In this document: in pieces, positions 19,239 to 28,063 of the stretch
How the letters are laid out: every line of letters starts with the position of its first letter
How positions within the stretch are numbered: position 1 is the first letter of the stretch
DNA from: Frigoribacterium sp. SL97
GTDB lineage: Bacteria; Actinomycetota; Actinomycetes; Actinomycetales; Microbacteriaceae
Direction of reading: 5' to 3'
Assembly: GCF_026625765.1 (NCBI RefSeq)
Contig: NZ_CP113062.1
Location: 2,542,001-2,606,000, forward strand
Length of the DNA stretch: 64,000 nt
The notes under the pieces: generated by a model
What the model saw: the letters and a program-made list of their open reading frames with translations, nothing else
Database searches by the model: none
Told to the model about the DNA's origin: nothing
Position numbers and translations under genes: made by a program

Positions 19239-20603
19239 TCAGGCGGGCCAGTCCGACGGACCGGTCGACCCGGCGGCGTAGGTGTCGAGGGGCACCTGGT
19301 CGGCCTTCCAGGCCTCGATCACGGGAGCGACGATCGCCCAGCAGCGCTCGGCCACGTCGCCGCGGATCGAGAGCGTCGGGTCGTCGTGGAAGATGCCGCT
19401 GAGCACCTCGCCGTAGGGCGTGAGCTCGGGCTTGCCCAGGGTGACCGACATCGTCGACTTCTCGAGGTCGAAGGGGTTGCCCGAGCCGTTCGTGGTGACG
19501 CCGAGCTCCATCGTCTCGGGGCTGATCTCGATGCGGAGCGTGTCGGGCGTCGACGAGCCGTTGAGGCCCTCGGGAAGCGCGGGGACCGGCTTGAAGGTGA
19601 TGAGCACCTCTTTGCGGATCTTGGTCATGCCCTTGCCCGAACGCAGGATGAACGGCACGCCCGCCCAGCGACGGGTCTTGACCTCGAACTCGACCTCGGC
19701 GAGGGTCTCGGTCTGGCGCTCGTTGTCGACGCCGTCCTCGTCGGCGTAGGCGGGGACGTCCTTGCCGTCGATCGTGCCGGCCGCGTACTGGGCGCGACGG
19801 CTCGAGGCGACCGGGTCGGCGTCCTTGACCCAGGTGGCGCGCAGGACGCGGGCGATCTCGCTGCGCAGCTCGACCGAGTCGATGCTCGACGGGGCGTCCA
19901 TCGCGATGACGGCGAGCACCTGCAGCAGGTGGCTCTGGATCATGTCGATCAGTGCGCCGGCCTTGTCGTAGTACTGGGCGCGACCCTCGAGGCCGAGGAC
20001 CTCGTCGTAGAAGATCTCGACCTTCTCGATGTTCTCGCTGTTCCAGACCGGCTCGAAGAGGCGGTTGGCGAAGCGCAGGCCGATCATGTTGAGGACCGTC
20101 GCGCGACCGAGGAAGTGGTCGGTGCGGTGGATGCGCTCCTCGGGGACGATCTTGAGGAGTTCGGCGTTGAGCTCGCGAGCGCTCTCTTCGTCCGAGCCGA
20201 ACGGCTTCTCGAGGGCGAGGCGCAGGCCGTCGGGCAGGTCGATCTCGGCGAGCGCCTGGATCACCTTGGTGCTGATGGCGGGCGGCAGGGCGAAGTACAT
20301 GACCGGCGTGCCCTCGCTGGCCTCGAACAGGGCCTTCAGGTGCTCGACCGTGGTCGGGTCGCCCTGGATGTACCGGCTCGACGCCAGCGTCTTCTTGGCG
20401 AGGTCGCTGCCGGCGTCGCCGTTGAAGGCGGTCTTCACGACGTCGTCCCACTCTTCGGGGCTGCGCTCGCTGCGGCCGGTGCCGATGAGCTGGACGTCGA
20501 CGCCGCGGTCGCTCTTGAGCAGGCTCGCGAGGCCGGGGAGCAGCAGACGCTCGGTGAGGTCTCCGCTGGCTCCGAGGATGATGAGGGTGGTGGTGTCTGT
20601 CAC
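19239..20603 (-). CDS. zwf: Glucose-6-phosphate dehydrogenase, divergent form
   Basis: Predicted to oxidise glucose 6-phosphate to 6-phosphogluconolactone with NADP in the pentose phosphate pathway. The Rossmann fingerprint LIILGASGDLTERLLLP is at the N terminus, followed by EKPFGSD near residue 125. The usual active-site motif RIDHYLGKE is changed to RTDHFLGRA near residue 160, so the catalytic His stays but the substrate-binding Lys is Arg. The 454-residue length is slightly short for Zwf (about 490-510). GTG 20603 is the start. No pgl, opcA or tal lies next to it, which also sets it apart from the main actinobacterial zwf operon. It may be a paralogue with altered substrate preference. Confidence 0.85.
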   Translation of the reverse strand: MTDTTTLIILGASGDLTERLLLPGLASLLKSDRGVDVQLIGTGRSERSPEEWDDVVKTAFNGDAGSDLAKKTLASSRYIQGDPTTVEHLKALFEASEGTPVMYFALPPAISTKVIQALAEIDLPDGLRLALEKPFGSDEESARELNAELLKIVPEERIHRTDHFLGRATVLNMIGLRFANRLFEPVWNSENIEKVEIFYDEVLGLEGRAQYYDKAGALIDMIQSHLLQVLAVIAMDAPSSIDSVELRSEIARVLRATWVKDADPVASSRRAQYAAGTIDGKDVPAYADEDGVDNERQTETLAEVEFEVKTRRWAGVPFILRSGKGMTKIRKEVLITFKPVPALPEGLNGSSTPDTLRIEISPETMELGVTTNGSGNPFDLEKSTMSVTLGKPELTPYGEVLSGIFHDDPTLSIRGDVAERCWAIVAPVIEAWKADQVPLDTYAAGSTGPSDWPA

Positions 20604-20803
20604 AGTGCAGCTTTCGTGGGAGGGCGACGATCGTGTCGTCGCTGGTCGATCAGGCGGCGGGGGTTCTCGGGGCCACGGGTGTCAACGCACAGGGGGGACG
20701 GACATTCCCGTCGACCGCCCCGGCCGCGGAGGGCACGGGTCGCGTCTCGGCGCCGGTGCCCGGTCAACCGTACTGCTCCCGGAGGGTGAGCGCCGTATCG
20801 GGG

Positions 20804-22117
20804 TCAGCGACCGGCGTCGGCCTCGCCGTCCTGCACGGTGTCGTGCGGGGCGGTGTCGCGGGGTGCGCTGTCGTCGTCGACCGGCCCCGTGCTGTCGGTG
20901 CCGCCCACCCGGCCGCCGGTGTCGTCGTCGTCGGCCGCGCGCCCCTCCTCGGCGGCGTCGTCCTCGGGGCGGGGCGCGGTGGTGTCGTCGGGGTCGAGCG
21001 CGGCGATGATGCGTCCGAGCGAGACGGCGATCGAGACGCCGCCGCTCGTGTCCGTGGTCGGGCGGTCCCGGTGGCGGTCGACGGCGTCCCAGAGGTCCGC
21101 GACGCGTCGCCGGGCGTCGGTGAACGCGTCGACGTCGTCGGCCCCGTGGCGTCGGATGACGGTGGCGACGCCGTGCACGGCGTGGGCGACGTCGGGCGCG
21201 AGGTCGTCGGGCATGCCGATCTGCCGGCCGATCCGGCGACCGAGGATGCCCGAGACCTCGGCGACGTCCTGCAGGTGGAACGAGACGCGCTCGTACGTGG
21301 CGAGATCCGCGTACTCCTGGCCGAGGTCGCGGCGGCGGAGCAACCACCGCGGGTTCATGCGACGGGACTCGTCCGCGTACGCGACGGTCTCGCGGACGCG
21401 GCGGAGGGTGCTCGGCAGGACGCCCACGCGACGCTCCCATTCGTCGTCCTCGAGGGGCCAGGGGGTCTCGAACACGCCGGCGACCTCGTCGGCCCGGTCG
21501 GCCAGCGAGTCCTTCACCCGGAGGAGGCGATCCTCGGCGCGCGAGGCGTAGAGCGGCGGCACGAGCACCAGGTTGACGATGACGCCGACGACGACGCCGA
21601 CCCCGATCTGCACGATGTAGCCCAGCGAGTAGGCCTCGGCGTTCGCGCCGCCGAGCAGCAGCACGAACAGCCCGGCCGTGAGCACCCAGTCGCGACCGGC
21701 GCCGAGCCAGCGGATGCCGGCCACGAGCACGCCGACCCCGACGACGAGCGCCACCGCCAACACGCCGGGCTGACCGTCCTGCAGCGAGAAGACCGCCGTG
21801 GCGAGGGCGATGCCGACGACCACGCCGACCAGCACCTGGAACCCCTGTCGCAGCGAGCTCTTGATGGTCGGGTACATCGCGATCACGGCGCCGAGCGGCG
21901 CGTAGTACGGGTAGTCGGCGGCGACGCCGGGCACCTGCGGCGCGATCCAGTAGGCGAGGGCGGCGGCGAGCGCCGTCTTCACGGCGAGCAGGAGGCGCGG
22001 TTGGGCCAGCAGGACGCGGGTCCAGTGGGTCGCGGTGCGGGCGTCGCGACGCAGGGCGGACCGTCGATCGGGCGAGGTGGAGCCTCGATCGGTCGGGGTG
22101 GGGCGTCGATCGGACAT
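20804..22117 (-). CDS. FUSC/aromatic acid exporter family membrane protein
   Basis: A 437-residue protein with an N-terminal block of about six membrane helices (residues 45-185, for example LLLAVKTALAAALAYWIA and VLVGVVVGIALATAVFSL). The family marker YPYYAPLGAVIAMYPTIKSS lies near 70-90. A helical cytoplasmic half follows, ending in a long acidic Asp/Thr-rich tail. Relatives of the FUSC/ArAE family are thought to export aromatic acids or act in envelope stress. The ATG at 22117 is divergent from dnaE2, and the 132-bp gap carries the dnaE2 SOS box. No partner membrane fusion protein is encoded nearby. Confidence 0.85.
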   Translation of the reverse strand: MSDRRPTPTDRGSTSPDRRSALRRDARTATHWTRVLLAQPRLLLAVKTALAAALAYWIAPQVPGVAADYPYYAPLGAVIAMYPTIKSSLRQGFQVLVGVVVGIALATAVFSLQDGQPGVLAVALVVGVGVLVAGIRWLGAGRDWVLTAGLFVLLLGGANAEAYSLGYIVQIGVGVVVGVIVNLVLVPPLYASRAEDRLLRVKDSLADRADEVAGVFETPWPLEDDEWERRVGVLPSTLRRVRETVAYADESRRMNPRWLLRRRDLGQEYADLATYERVSFHLQDVAEVSGILGRRIGRQIGMPDDLAPDVAHAVHGVATVIRRHGADDVDAFTDARRRVADLWDAVDRHRDRPTTDTSGGVSIAVSLGRIIAALDPDDTTAPRPEDDAAEEGRAADDDDTGGRVGGTDSTGPVDDDSAPRDTAPHDTVQDGEADAGR

Positions 22118-22194
22118 GCCCCGATGATGGCAGGCCGTGGGACCCGAGGGACGGGCCACGGGGTGCGACGGCCGATCGGAGCGACGTACACTGG

Positions 22195-22210
22195 TCGAAC
22201 ACCTGTTCGA
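22195..22210 (+). promoter_or_regulatory. LexA/SOS box of dnaE2
   Basis: TCGAACACCTGTTCGA fits the actinobacterial LexA consensus TCGAAC-N4-GTTCGA exactly in both half sites. It is 39 bp before the dnaE2 start and in the shared region with the divergent FUSC gene. Confidence 0.92.
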
Positions 22211-22249
22211 ACGACCCGGCCGGGGGTTCAGCAGCCCGAGGTACCGACC

Positions 22250-25200
22250 ATGAGCTTCACCCACCTGCGCGTCGCGTCGGCGTTCAGCGCCCACCACGGC
22301 ACGGCGCACCCGAAGGCGCTCGTCGACGCCGCCGTCGCGGCGGGTGCCGACGCGGCGGCGATCACCGACCGGGACGGGCTGTACGGGGCGATCCGGCACG
22401 TCGGGGCCTGCCGGACGGCGGGCGTCGACCCGATCGTCGGAGTCGAGCTGGGGTGCCGGGACGACCGCGAGGGGTTCGTGGACGGTGGTGCCGACGGCGG
22501 CGGGGCCGTCGGCGGGGTCGACCGCATCGTGGTGCTGGCGCACGGGGCGCGGGGCGGCGGGCCGGCGAAGGCGGGGTGGGCGGCGCTGTGCCGGCTGATC
22601 AGCGCGTCCCACGGTCGGGCCACCCGCCGCGCCAGCGGCAGCGCCAACAGCGTGGCGACCATCGCCCGGTCCCGGGTGAGGGGCTTCGTCCAGGGCGAGA
22701 CCGAGCCGGCGGCGACCGTGCTGCTGGGGCCCGACTCCGACGTGGGCCGACTGGTCCAGGCGGGGCGTCACAGCGAGGCCGCGGCGTCGCTCGCCGACTG
22801 GGCGGCGACGCTGCCGGGCGGCGTGGTGGTCGAGGTGGTCTGCCACCTGACCGAGCCGGGCGAGAGCCGCAGCATCCGGCACGCCGCCCGCATGCTCGAG
22901 TTGGCCGACCACGTCGGGGTGCCGGCCGTGCTCACGAACGCCGTGCGGTACCTCGATCCCGACGAGGCCGTCACGGCCGACGTGCTCGACTCGGCGGGGC
23001 ACCTGGCCGCCCTCGGCTCGTTCCGGCCCCAACCGAACGCCCAGGCCTACCTCAAACGCCCCGCCGACATGCGCCGACTGGCCCGTCTGGTGAGCGACGC
23101 CTCGTCGTTGCCCCGCAGCGTCGGCGACGAGATGCTCGCAGCCACCGAACGCCTGGCCGACCGGTGCCGACTCGACCCCGTCGCCGACCTCGGCTGGGGC
23201 CGCCCGAAGGTGCCGGAGCTCAGCGCGATCGGCGTCGACGGCGACCCCGACCAGGCGCTGTTCCGGCAGGCCCAGGCCGGCGTCACCGAACGCTTCGGCG
23301 ACGCCGACCGTGCCCTGCGCGACAAGGTCGAGGACCGCATGCGCTACGAACTCGGCATCATCACCGGGTTCGGCTTCGCCGGGTACTTCCTCACCGTGGC
23401 CGACGTCTCCGCACTGATGCGCGACCTGCGGGTGCGCAACGCGGCGCGGGGATCGGGGGCGGGCAGCCTCGTCACCTACCTGCTGCGCATCTCGAACGTC
23501 GACCCGATCGAGCACGACCTGCTGTTCGAACGGTTCCTCGGCAACAAGCGCGAGACCCTGCCCGACATCGACATCGACGTCGAGGCGGCGCGGCGGCACG
23601 AGGTCTACCGGGCGATCTTCGACCGGTACGGCAGCAACCGGGTCACGCTCATGTCGATGCAGTCCACCTACCGCGGACGCGGGGCGGTGCGCGACGCCGG
23701 TCTCGCGCTGGGCCTCGACGACGAGCAGATCGACCTCGTGGCCAAGAACGTCTGGCGGTCGAACGCCCGAGACCTGCGCACGGCGATGGCCGAGAAACCC
23801 GAGCTGCGCGAGATCGCCGAACTCGCCCGGAGCAACGACCAGATCGACCTGCTCGTCGACCTCAGCGAACGGCTCGACCGTCTGCCCCGGCACATCTCGA
23901 TGCACCCGTGCGGGGTCATCCTCGGCGACTCCGACCTGCTCAGCACGACCCCCGTCCAGCCCAGCGGCATCGGCCTGCCGATGAGCCAGTTCGACAAGTA
24001 CGACATGAACGACGCCGGCCTGCTCAAGCTGGACGTCCTCGGCGTCCGCATGCAGAGCTCGCTCGCTTACGCCCTCGACGAGATCGAACGCGTCAACGGC
24101 CCCCGTGCCGCCCTCGCCGGAGCCCTGCCCGTCGACGTGCCCTACGTGAACCGCCAGGGTCGGATCGAGCTCGACGAGATCCCGCACGACGACGAGCCCA
24201 CCTTCGAGGCGATCCGCACCACCCACACGCTCGGCATGTTCCAGATCGAGAGCCCCGGTCAGCGCGAGCTGATCGGCAAGATGCAGCCCGACCGCTACGA
24301 AGACCTCATCGCCGACATCTCGCTGTTCCGGCCCGGCCCGATGAAGGGCAACATGATCGCGCCGTTCCTCGACACCAAGCACGGATTCCAACAGCCCGAC
24401 TACCTGCACCCGAGCTTCGCGTCGTTCCTCGACGACAGCTACGGGGTGGTCATCTACCACGAGCACGTGCTGCGCATCCTCGAGGCGACCATGCAGGTGT
24501 CGCTCGCCGAGGCCGACGAGATCCGACGGCACATGGGCAAGGGCGACGACGACGCGCTCGAGGCCACCTTCCGCAAGCGCACCCGCGGCAACCTCGACCC
24601 CGCGACCGGGAGGCGACGCTTCGACGACGCCGCGGTCGACCGGATCTGGGCCGCGCTCAAGGGGTTCGGGTCGTTCGGCTTCTGCAAGGCCCACGGGGCC
24701 GCGTTCGCCCTGCCGACCTACCAGAGCGCGTGGTTGAAGACCCACTACCCGGCCGAGTTCCTGGCGGGCGTCCTCACCCACGACCCGGGCATGTACCCGA
24801 AGCGGTTGCTGCTGACCGAGGCGCGACGCATGGGCGTCCCCGTGCTGCCGCTCGACGTCAACGCCTCGACCGACGTCTACCGGGTCGAGCGCCTCCGGCC
24901 GCCCGCGACCCCGATCGCGCCGACCCGGGTCGGCGACCTCGGTCTGCGGCTGTCGCTGGCCGACGTGCACGGCATCAGCGACGCCGAGTTGGCCCGGGTG
25001 GTCGTGAACCGTCCCTACGACTCGATCACCGACTTCTGGCAGCGGGCGACGCCGTCTCGATCCCTCTTCGAGCGCCTGGCGCAGGTCGGGGCGCTCGACT
25101 CGGTCGCCGGGCCCGGCCGCACCCGCGGCGACGTCCTGGCGCGGGTGCGGGCGCTCACCGGCCGGTCGTCGCGCCCGAAGGCCACCGACGTCGAGAACCA

Positions 25201-25702
25201 GCTCGACTTCTCGATCGACGACTCCGACACGGTGCCGACCGGCACGCCCGACGTCGACGCCCGGCAGCGGGTCGCCGACGAGCTCGACATCCTCTCGATG
25301 GAGGTCAGCGAACACGTGATCGAGAGCTACCGGCCCATGCTCGACGACCTGGGCGTGGTGCGCGCCGCCGACCTGCGCGACCACTGGAACGGCACGACCG
25401 TGCTCGTGGCGGGCATCCGCATCGCGACCCAGACCCCGCCGATGCGCAGCGGCAAACGCGTGGTCTTCATCAGCCTCGACGACGGCAGCGGCTGCTCCGA
25501 CTCCACGTTCTTCGAGGAGGCCCAGGCCCGCGCCGGCTCGCTGCTGTTCGGCACACAGCTGATGGTGATCCAGGGACGCACGCGTCGCACCGGCGAGCGC
25601 GGCATCTCGCTCGAGGCCGAGAACGCGTGGGACCTCAAGGCGATGTGGCGCGACTGGAACGCGGCCCGCGCCTCCTCGTCCCTGGCCGTCGGCAACTCCT
25701 GA
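22250..25702 (+). CDS. dnaE2: Error-prone DNA polymerase DnaE2
   Basis: SOS-induced C-family polymerase for translesion synthesis and damage mutagenesis. The 1150-residue protein begins with a PHP domain (FTHLRVASAFSAHHGTAHP, AAITDRDGLYGA). The polymerase core follows, with catalytic acids in LPDIDIDVEAARRHE near residue 437 and LLKLDVLG near 588, and the Pol III blocks LFRPGPMKGNMI and GFGSFGFCKAHGAAFA. A tandem HhH region and a C-terminal OB fold (TTVLVAGIRIATQTPP) complete it. It is slightly longer than average because of a Gly/Asp-rich insert near 85. The last codons and the TGA lie in a REPIN arm. The usual partners imuA' and imuB are not in this window. Confidence 0.95.
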   Translation: MSFTHLRVASAFSAHHGTAHPKALVDAAVAAGADAAAITDRDGLYGAIRHVGACRTAGVDPIVGVELGCRDDREGFVDGGADGGGAVGGVDRIVVLAHGARGGGPAKAGWAALCRLISASHGRATRRASGSANSVATIARSRVRGFVQGETEPAATVLLGPDSDVGRLVQAGRHSEAAASLADWAATLPGGVVVEVVCHLTEPGESRSIRHAARMLELADHVGVPAVLTNAVRYLDPDEAVTADVLDSAGHLAALGSFRPQPNAQAYLKRPADMRRLARLVSDASSLPRSVGDEMLAATERLADRCRLDPVADLGWGRPKVPELSAIGVDGDPDQALFRQAQAGVTERFGDADRALRDKVEDRMRYELGIITGFGFAGYFLTVADVSALMRDLRVRNAARGSGAGSLVTYLLRISNVDPIEHDLLFERFLGNKRETLPDIDIDVEAARRHEVYRAIFDRYGSNRVTLMSMQSTYRGRGAVRDAGLALGLDDEQIDLVAKNVWRSNARDLRTAMAEKPELREIAELARSNDQIDLLVDLSERLDRLPRHISMHPCGVILGDSDLLSTTPVQPSGIGLPMSQFDKYDMNDAGLLKLDVLGVRMQSSLAYALDEIERVNGPRAALAGALPVDVPYVNRQGRIELDEIPHDDEPTFEAIRTTHTLGMFQIESPGQRELIGKMQPDRYEDLIADISLFRPGPMKGNMIAPFLDTKHGFQQPDYLHPSFASFLDDSYGVVIYHEHVLRILEATMQVSLAEADEIRRHMGKGDDDALEATFRKRTRGNLDPATGRRRFDDAAVDRIWAALKGFGSFGFCKAHGAAFALPTYQSAWLKTHYPAEFLAGVLTHDPGMYPKRLLLTEARRMGVPVLPLDVNASTDVYRVERLRPPATPIAPTRVGDLGLRLSLADVHGISDAELARVVVNRPYDSITDFWQRATPSRSLFERLAQVGALDSVAGPGRTRGDVLARVRALTGRSSRPKATDVENQLDFSIDDSDTVPTGTPDVDARQRVADELDILSMEVSEHVIESYRPMLDDLGVVRAADLRDHWNGTTVLVAGIRIATQTPPMRSGKRVVFISLDDGSGCSDSTFFEEAQARAGSLLFGTQLMVIQGRTRRTGERGISLEAENAWDLKAMWRDWNAARASSSLAVGNS

Positions 25703-25773
25703 CCCGTGTCGCCACCACGGCGGCCGGGGCCGCCGCTCGTCCCTGCACGTCGCAGCAGCCAGGAATTGCCGAC
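25688..25773. repeat. 86-bp REPIN-like element, copy 1
   Basis: Left arm GTCGGCAACTCCTG (25688-25701) and right arm CAGGAATTGCCGAC (25760-25773) are inverted with one mismatch, enclosing 58 bp. The left arm contains the last codons and most of the stop codon of dnaE2. Total length is exactly that of the copies at 36488 and 36654. Confidence 0.9.
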
Positions 25774-25795
25774 ACCCCGTGCGTAGGGTGGCGAC

Positions 25796-26818
25796 ATGAG
25801 CGATCAGCAGGTCAAGGGCAGCTACGTCGAACCGGGTCAGGAGTACACCCGCGACACCAACTACATCGAGGACCGCATCACGCGCGATGCCGTCGACGGG
25901 TGGCCGGTCGAGGCCGGTCGCTACCGCCTGGTCGCCGCCCGGGCCTGCCCCTGGGCGAACCGCAGCGTCATCTCGCGACGCCTGCTCGGGCTGGAGGACG
26001 CGATCTCGCTCGGCTTGCCCGGCCCCACGCACGACGCCCGCAGCTGGACCTTCGACCTCGACCCCGACGGTCGTGACCCCGTCCTCGGCATCGAACGCCT
26101 CCAAGAGGCGTTCTTCGCCCGCACGCCCGACTACCCGCGCGGCATCACCGTGCCGGCGATCGTCGACGTGCCGAGCGGCAAGGTCGTCACGAACGACTTC
26201 CCCCAGATCACCCTCGACTTCGCGACCGAGTGGACCGCCCACCACCGTGAGGGCGCCCCCGACCTCTACCCCGAGGCCCTCCGCGGCGAGATCGACGAGG
26301 TGAACGCCGTGGTCTTCCACGACGTCAACAACGGGGTCTACCGCGCCGGTTTCGCCGGGTCGCAGAAGAGCTACGAGCGGGCCTACCGCACCCTCTTCGA
26401 GCGGCTCGACTGGTTGTCCGAGCGACTGGCCGGTCAGCGCTACCTCGTGGGCGACACCATCACCGAGGCCGACATCCGGCTGTTCACCACGCTCGCCCGG
26501 TTCGACGCCGTCTACCACGGGCACTTCAAGTGCAACCGGAACAAGCTCAGCGAGATGCCGGTGCTCTGGGCCTACGCCCGCGACCTGTTCCAGACCCCCG
26601 GGTTCGGCGACACGATCGACTTCGACCAGATCAAGGCGCACTACTACGTCGTGCACTCCGACATCAACCCCACGGGCATCGTCCCGGTCGGTCCGGACGC
26701 CTCGGGATGGCTCACCGACCACGGGCGCGAGCAGCTCGGTGGCCGCCCCTTCGGCGACGGCACTCCCCCGGCACCGCCCCGCGCCGGCGAAGAGGTGCCG
26801 ACGCTCGTCGGGGCCTGA
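25796..26818 (+). CDS. Glutathione S-transferase family, glutathionyl-hydroquinone reductase-like
   Basis: Xi-class GST relatives reduce S-conjugated hydroquinones; in actinobacteria, which use mycothiol, the physiological thiol is unclear. The 340-residue protein has the catalytic CPW in ARACPWANRSVISRRLL near residue 50. The thioredoxin-like cis-Pro region is RGITVPAIVDVPSGKVVTND, and the helical domain marker is YLVGDTITEADIRLFTTLARFD. The YHGHFKCN stretch is typical of this subgroup. ATG 25796 lies 22 bp past the REPIN. It overlaps no neighbour; the DksA-like gene follows by 11 bp and may be co-transcribed. Confidence 0.9.
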   Translation: MSDQQVKGSYVEPGQEYTRDTNYIEDRITRDAVDGWPVEAGRYRLVAARACPWANRSVISRRLLGLEDAISLGLPGPTHDARSWTFDLDPDGRDPVLGIERLQEAFFARTPDYPRGITVPAIVDVPSGKVVTNDFPQITLDFATEWTAHHREGAPDLYPEALRGEIDEVNAVVFHDVNNGVYRAGFAGSQKSYERAYRTLFERLDWLSERLAGQRYLVGDTITEADIRLFTTLARFDAVYHGHFKCNRNKLSEMPVLWAYARDLFQTPGFGDTIDFDQIKAHYYVVHSDINPTGIVPVGPDASGWLTDHGREQLGGRPFGDGTPPAPPRAGEEVPTLVGA

Positions 26819-26829
26819 GGCACCGCCTC

Positions 26830-27165
26830 GTGCTCGATCCCTCGGACCGGTTGCGCACCACACGCGACGAGGCCCTGGCGCTGGCCGCGCGACTGCTCGG
26901 GGACATGGAGGCGGTGGCCGCGGCCCGCGAGGGAGCCAACGTCGACGACGAGCACGACCCCGAGGGGTCCACGATCGCCTACGAACGGTCGCAGCTCGAC
27001 GCCGTCCGGCGATCGGCCCTCGAACGCGCCGCCGACGCCGAGGCCGCCCTGGCCCGGCTCGCCGACGGCACCTTCGGGCGCTGCGAGCGATGTGCGGCCC
27101 GGATCGGCGACGCTCGGCTCGAGGCGCGACCCACCGCCCGACTCTGCATCGACTGCGCGAGCTGA
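26830..27165 (+). CDS. TraR/DksA family C4 zinc finger protein
   Basis: A 111-residue relative of DksA/TraR, proteins that modulate RNA polymerase through its secondary channel. A helical hairpin (about residues 10-80, rich in Ala, Glu and Arg) is followed by the zinc finger CERC and CIDC. GTG 26830 gives VLDPSDRLRTTRDEALAL. The coiled-coil tip lacks an obvious DxxA acidic pair, so full DksA activity is uncertain. It follows the GST-like gene by 11 bp. The TGA is part of a 14-of-16 match to the dispersed word (27164-27177). Confidence 0.82.
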   Translation: MLDPSDRLRTTRDEALALAARLLGDMEAVAAAREGANVDDEHDPEGSTIAYERSQLDAVRRSALERAADAEAALARLADGTFGRCERCAARIGDARLEARPTARLCIDCAS

Positions 27166-27179
27166 CCCGCGCCTCCTGC
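27164..27179 (+). repeat. Near-copy of the dispersed 16-bp word
   Basis: GACCCGCGCCTCCTGC matches 14 of 16 bases. It starts inside the stop codon of the zinc finger gene, and GCGCCT is repeated inverted just after it (AGGCGC), forming a small hairpin. Confidence 0.75.
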
Positions 27180-27222
27180 AGGCGCCTCGTCCCGCGCCCA
27201 CAGCGGGGGCGTCAGCGGGGCG

Positions 27223-27939
27223 TCAGCCCCAGATGCGAGCGATCTGCTCGTCGAGGAACGACTCGAACCAGGCGTCGCGGTCGGTGACGACGTCGGTGAG
27301 GTGACCGAAGAGCTCGAAGCTGAGATGCCCGTAGAGGGCCGTCCAGGCGGTGATGCCCGCGGCCAGCACACCGGGGGCGACCGACGCCCCGAGGCCCTGG
27401 GCGAGCTGCGTGAACTCGTCGGCCAGGCCGGCTCGCACGGGCATCGCCCGCAACGTGGCTCCGCTCGCCGCCGCGTCGTCGACCGCCCCGAGCAGGAGCA
27501 GCCCCACCGCAATCGCCGGTTCGACGGTGTCGACGGGGGCCGCGTACCCGGGGACCGGTGAGCCGTAGAGCAGGGCGTAGCGGTGCGGGTCGGCGATCGC
27601 CCAGCGACGGGTCGCACGGGCCGTCTCGCGGAAGCGCTCCTGGTGGTCGGCCCGGTCGACGGCCTGCTCGGCCCGACGGGCGGCCTCGGCGAGGTCGACG
27701 TAGGCGTCGGTGATCAGGCAGGTCAGCAGGGCGTCGCGGCTCGGGAAGTACCGGTAGATCGCCGACGACGCCATGCCCAGGTCGCGCGCGACGGCGCGCA
27801 CCGACAGGGCGGCCGCTCCCACCTCGGCCAGTTGCCGGTGGGCCGAGGCGAGGGCGCGCTCGACGATCTCGGTCCGTGCGCGCTCGCGGACGCCCCCCAC
27901 GGCCCGGTCGCGTCCGTCGTCCCCTGCGTTCGTGGTCAT
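27223..27939 (-). CDS. TetR family regulator with WHG-type C-terminal domain
   Basis: A 238-residue repressor candidate. The helix-turn-helix LSVRAVARDLGMASSAIYRYFPSRDALLT spans about residues 46-74. The ligand domain has the WHG/TetR_C_13-like features RRWAIADPHRYALLYGSPVPGY and WTALYGHLSFELFGHL. I choose ATG 27939 (MTTNAGDDG) over an upstream in-frame ATG because the longer form would run into the operators. It is divergent from the epimerase-like gene. Two palindromes between the genes are the probable binding sites, so it likely represses itself and that gene. The inducer is unknown. Confidence 0.88.
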   Translation of the reverse strand: MTTNAGDDGRDRAVGGVRERARTEIVERALASAHRQLAEVGAAALSVRAVARDLGMASSAIYRYFPSRDALLTCLITDAYVDLAEAARRAEQAVDRADHQERFRETARATRRWAIADPHRYALLYGSPVPGYAAPVDTVEPAIAVGLLLLGAVDDAAASGATLRAMPVRAGLADEFTQLAQGLGASVAPGVLAAGITAWTALYGHLSFELFGHLTDVVTDRDAWFESFLDEQIARIWG

Positions 27940-27976
27940 GCCCCGATCCTGTCGTCCGAGAGCACGCGACACAAAC

Positions 27977-27991
27977 GAGAGCACCGCTCTT
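27977..27991. promoter_or_regulatory. Probable TetR operator, site 1
   Basis: GAGAGCACCGCTCTT: 6-bp half sites GAGAGC and GCTCTT around ACC, one base off perfect symmetry. It lies 38 bp upstream of the tetR start and is nearly identical to site 2, 49 bp away. Confidence 0.8.
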
Positions 27992-28025
27992 GCGTGTCGG
28001 GCCGCCCTACCCTAGGGTCAGATCC

Positions 28026-28040
28026 GAGAGCACCGCTCTC
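28026..28040. promoter_or_regulatory. Probable TetR operator, site 2
   Basis: GAGAGCACCGCTCTC is perfectly symmetric around ACC. It lies 13 bp before the AGGAGG ribosome site of the epimerase-like gene. A further palindrome, ACCCTAGGGT, lies between the sites at 28009-28018 and may mark the promoter. Confidence 0.85.
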
Positions 28041-28063
28041 GCTCATTGCCCCAGGAGGACCCC

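Noticed and set aside
20804..26863. A very long open frame on the minus strand running antisense through dnaE2 and the GST-like gene
   Set aside because: Only its 3' part (20804-22117) is a recognisable membrane protein. The rest is the mirror of strongly coding plus-strand genes, where GC-rich third positions suppress stops.
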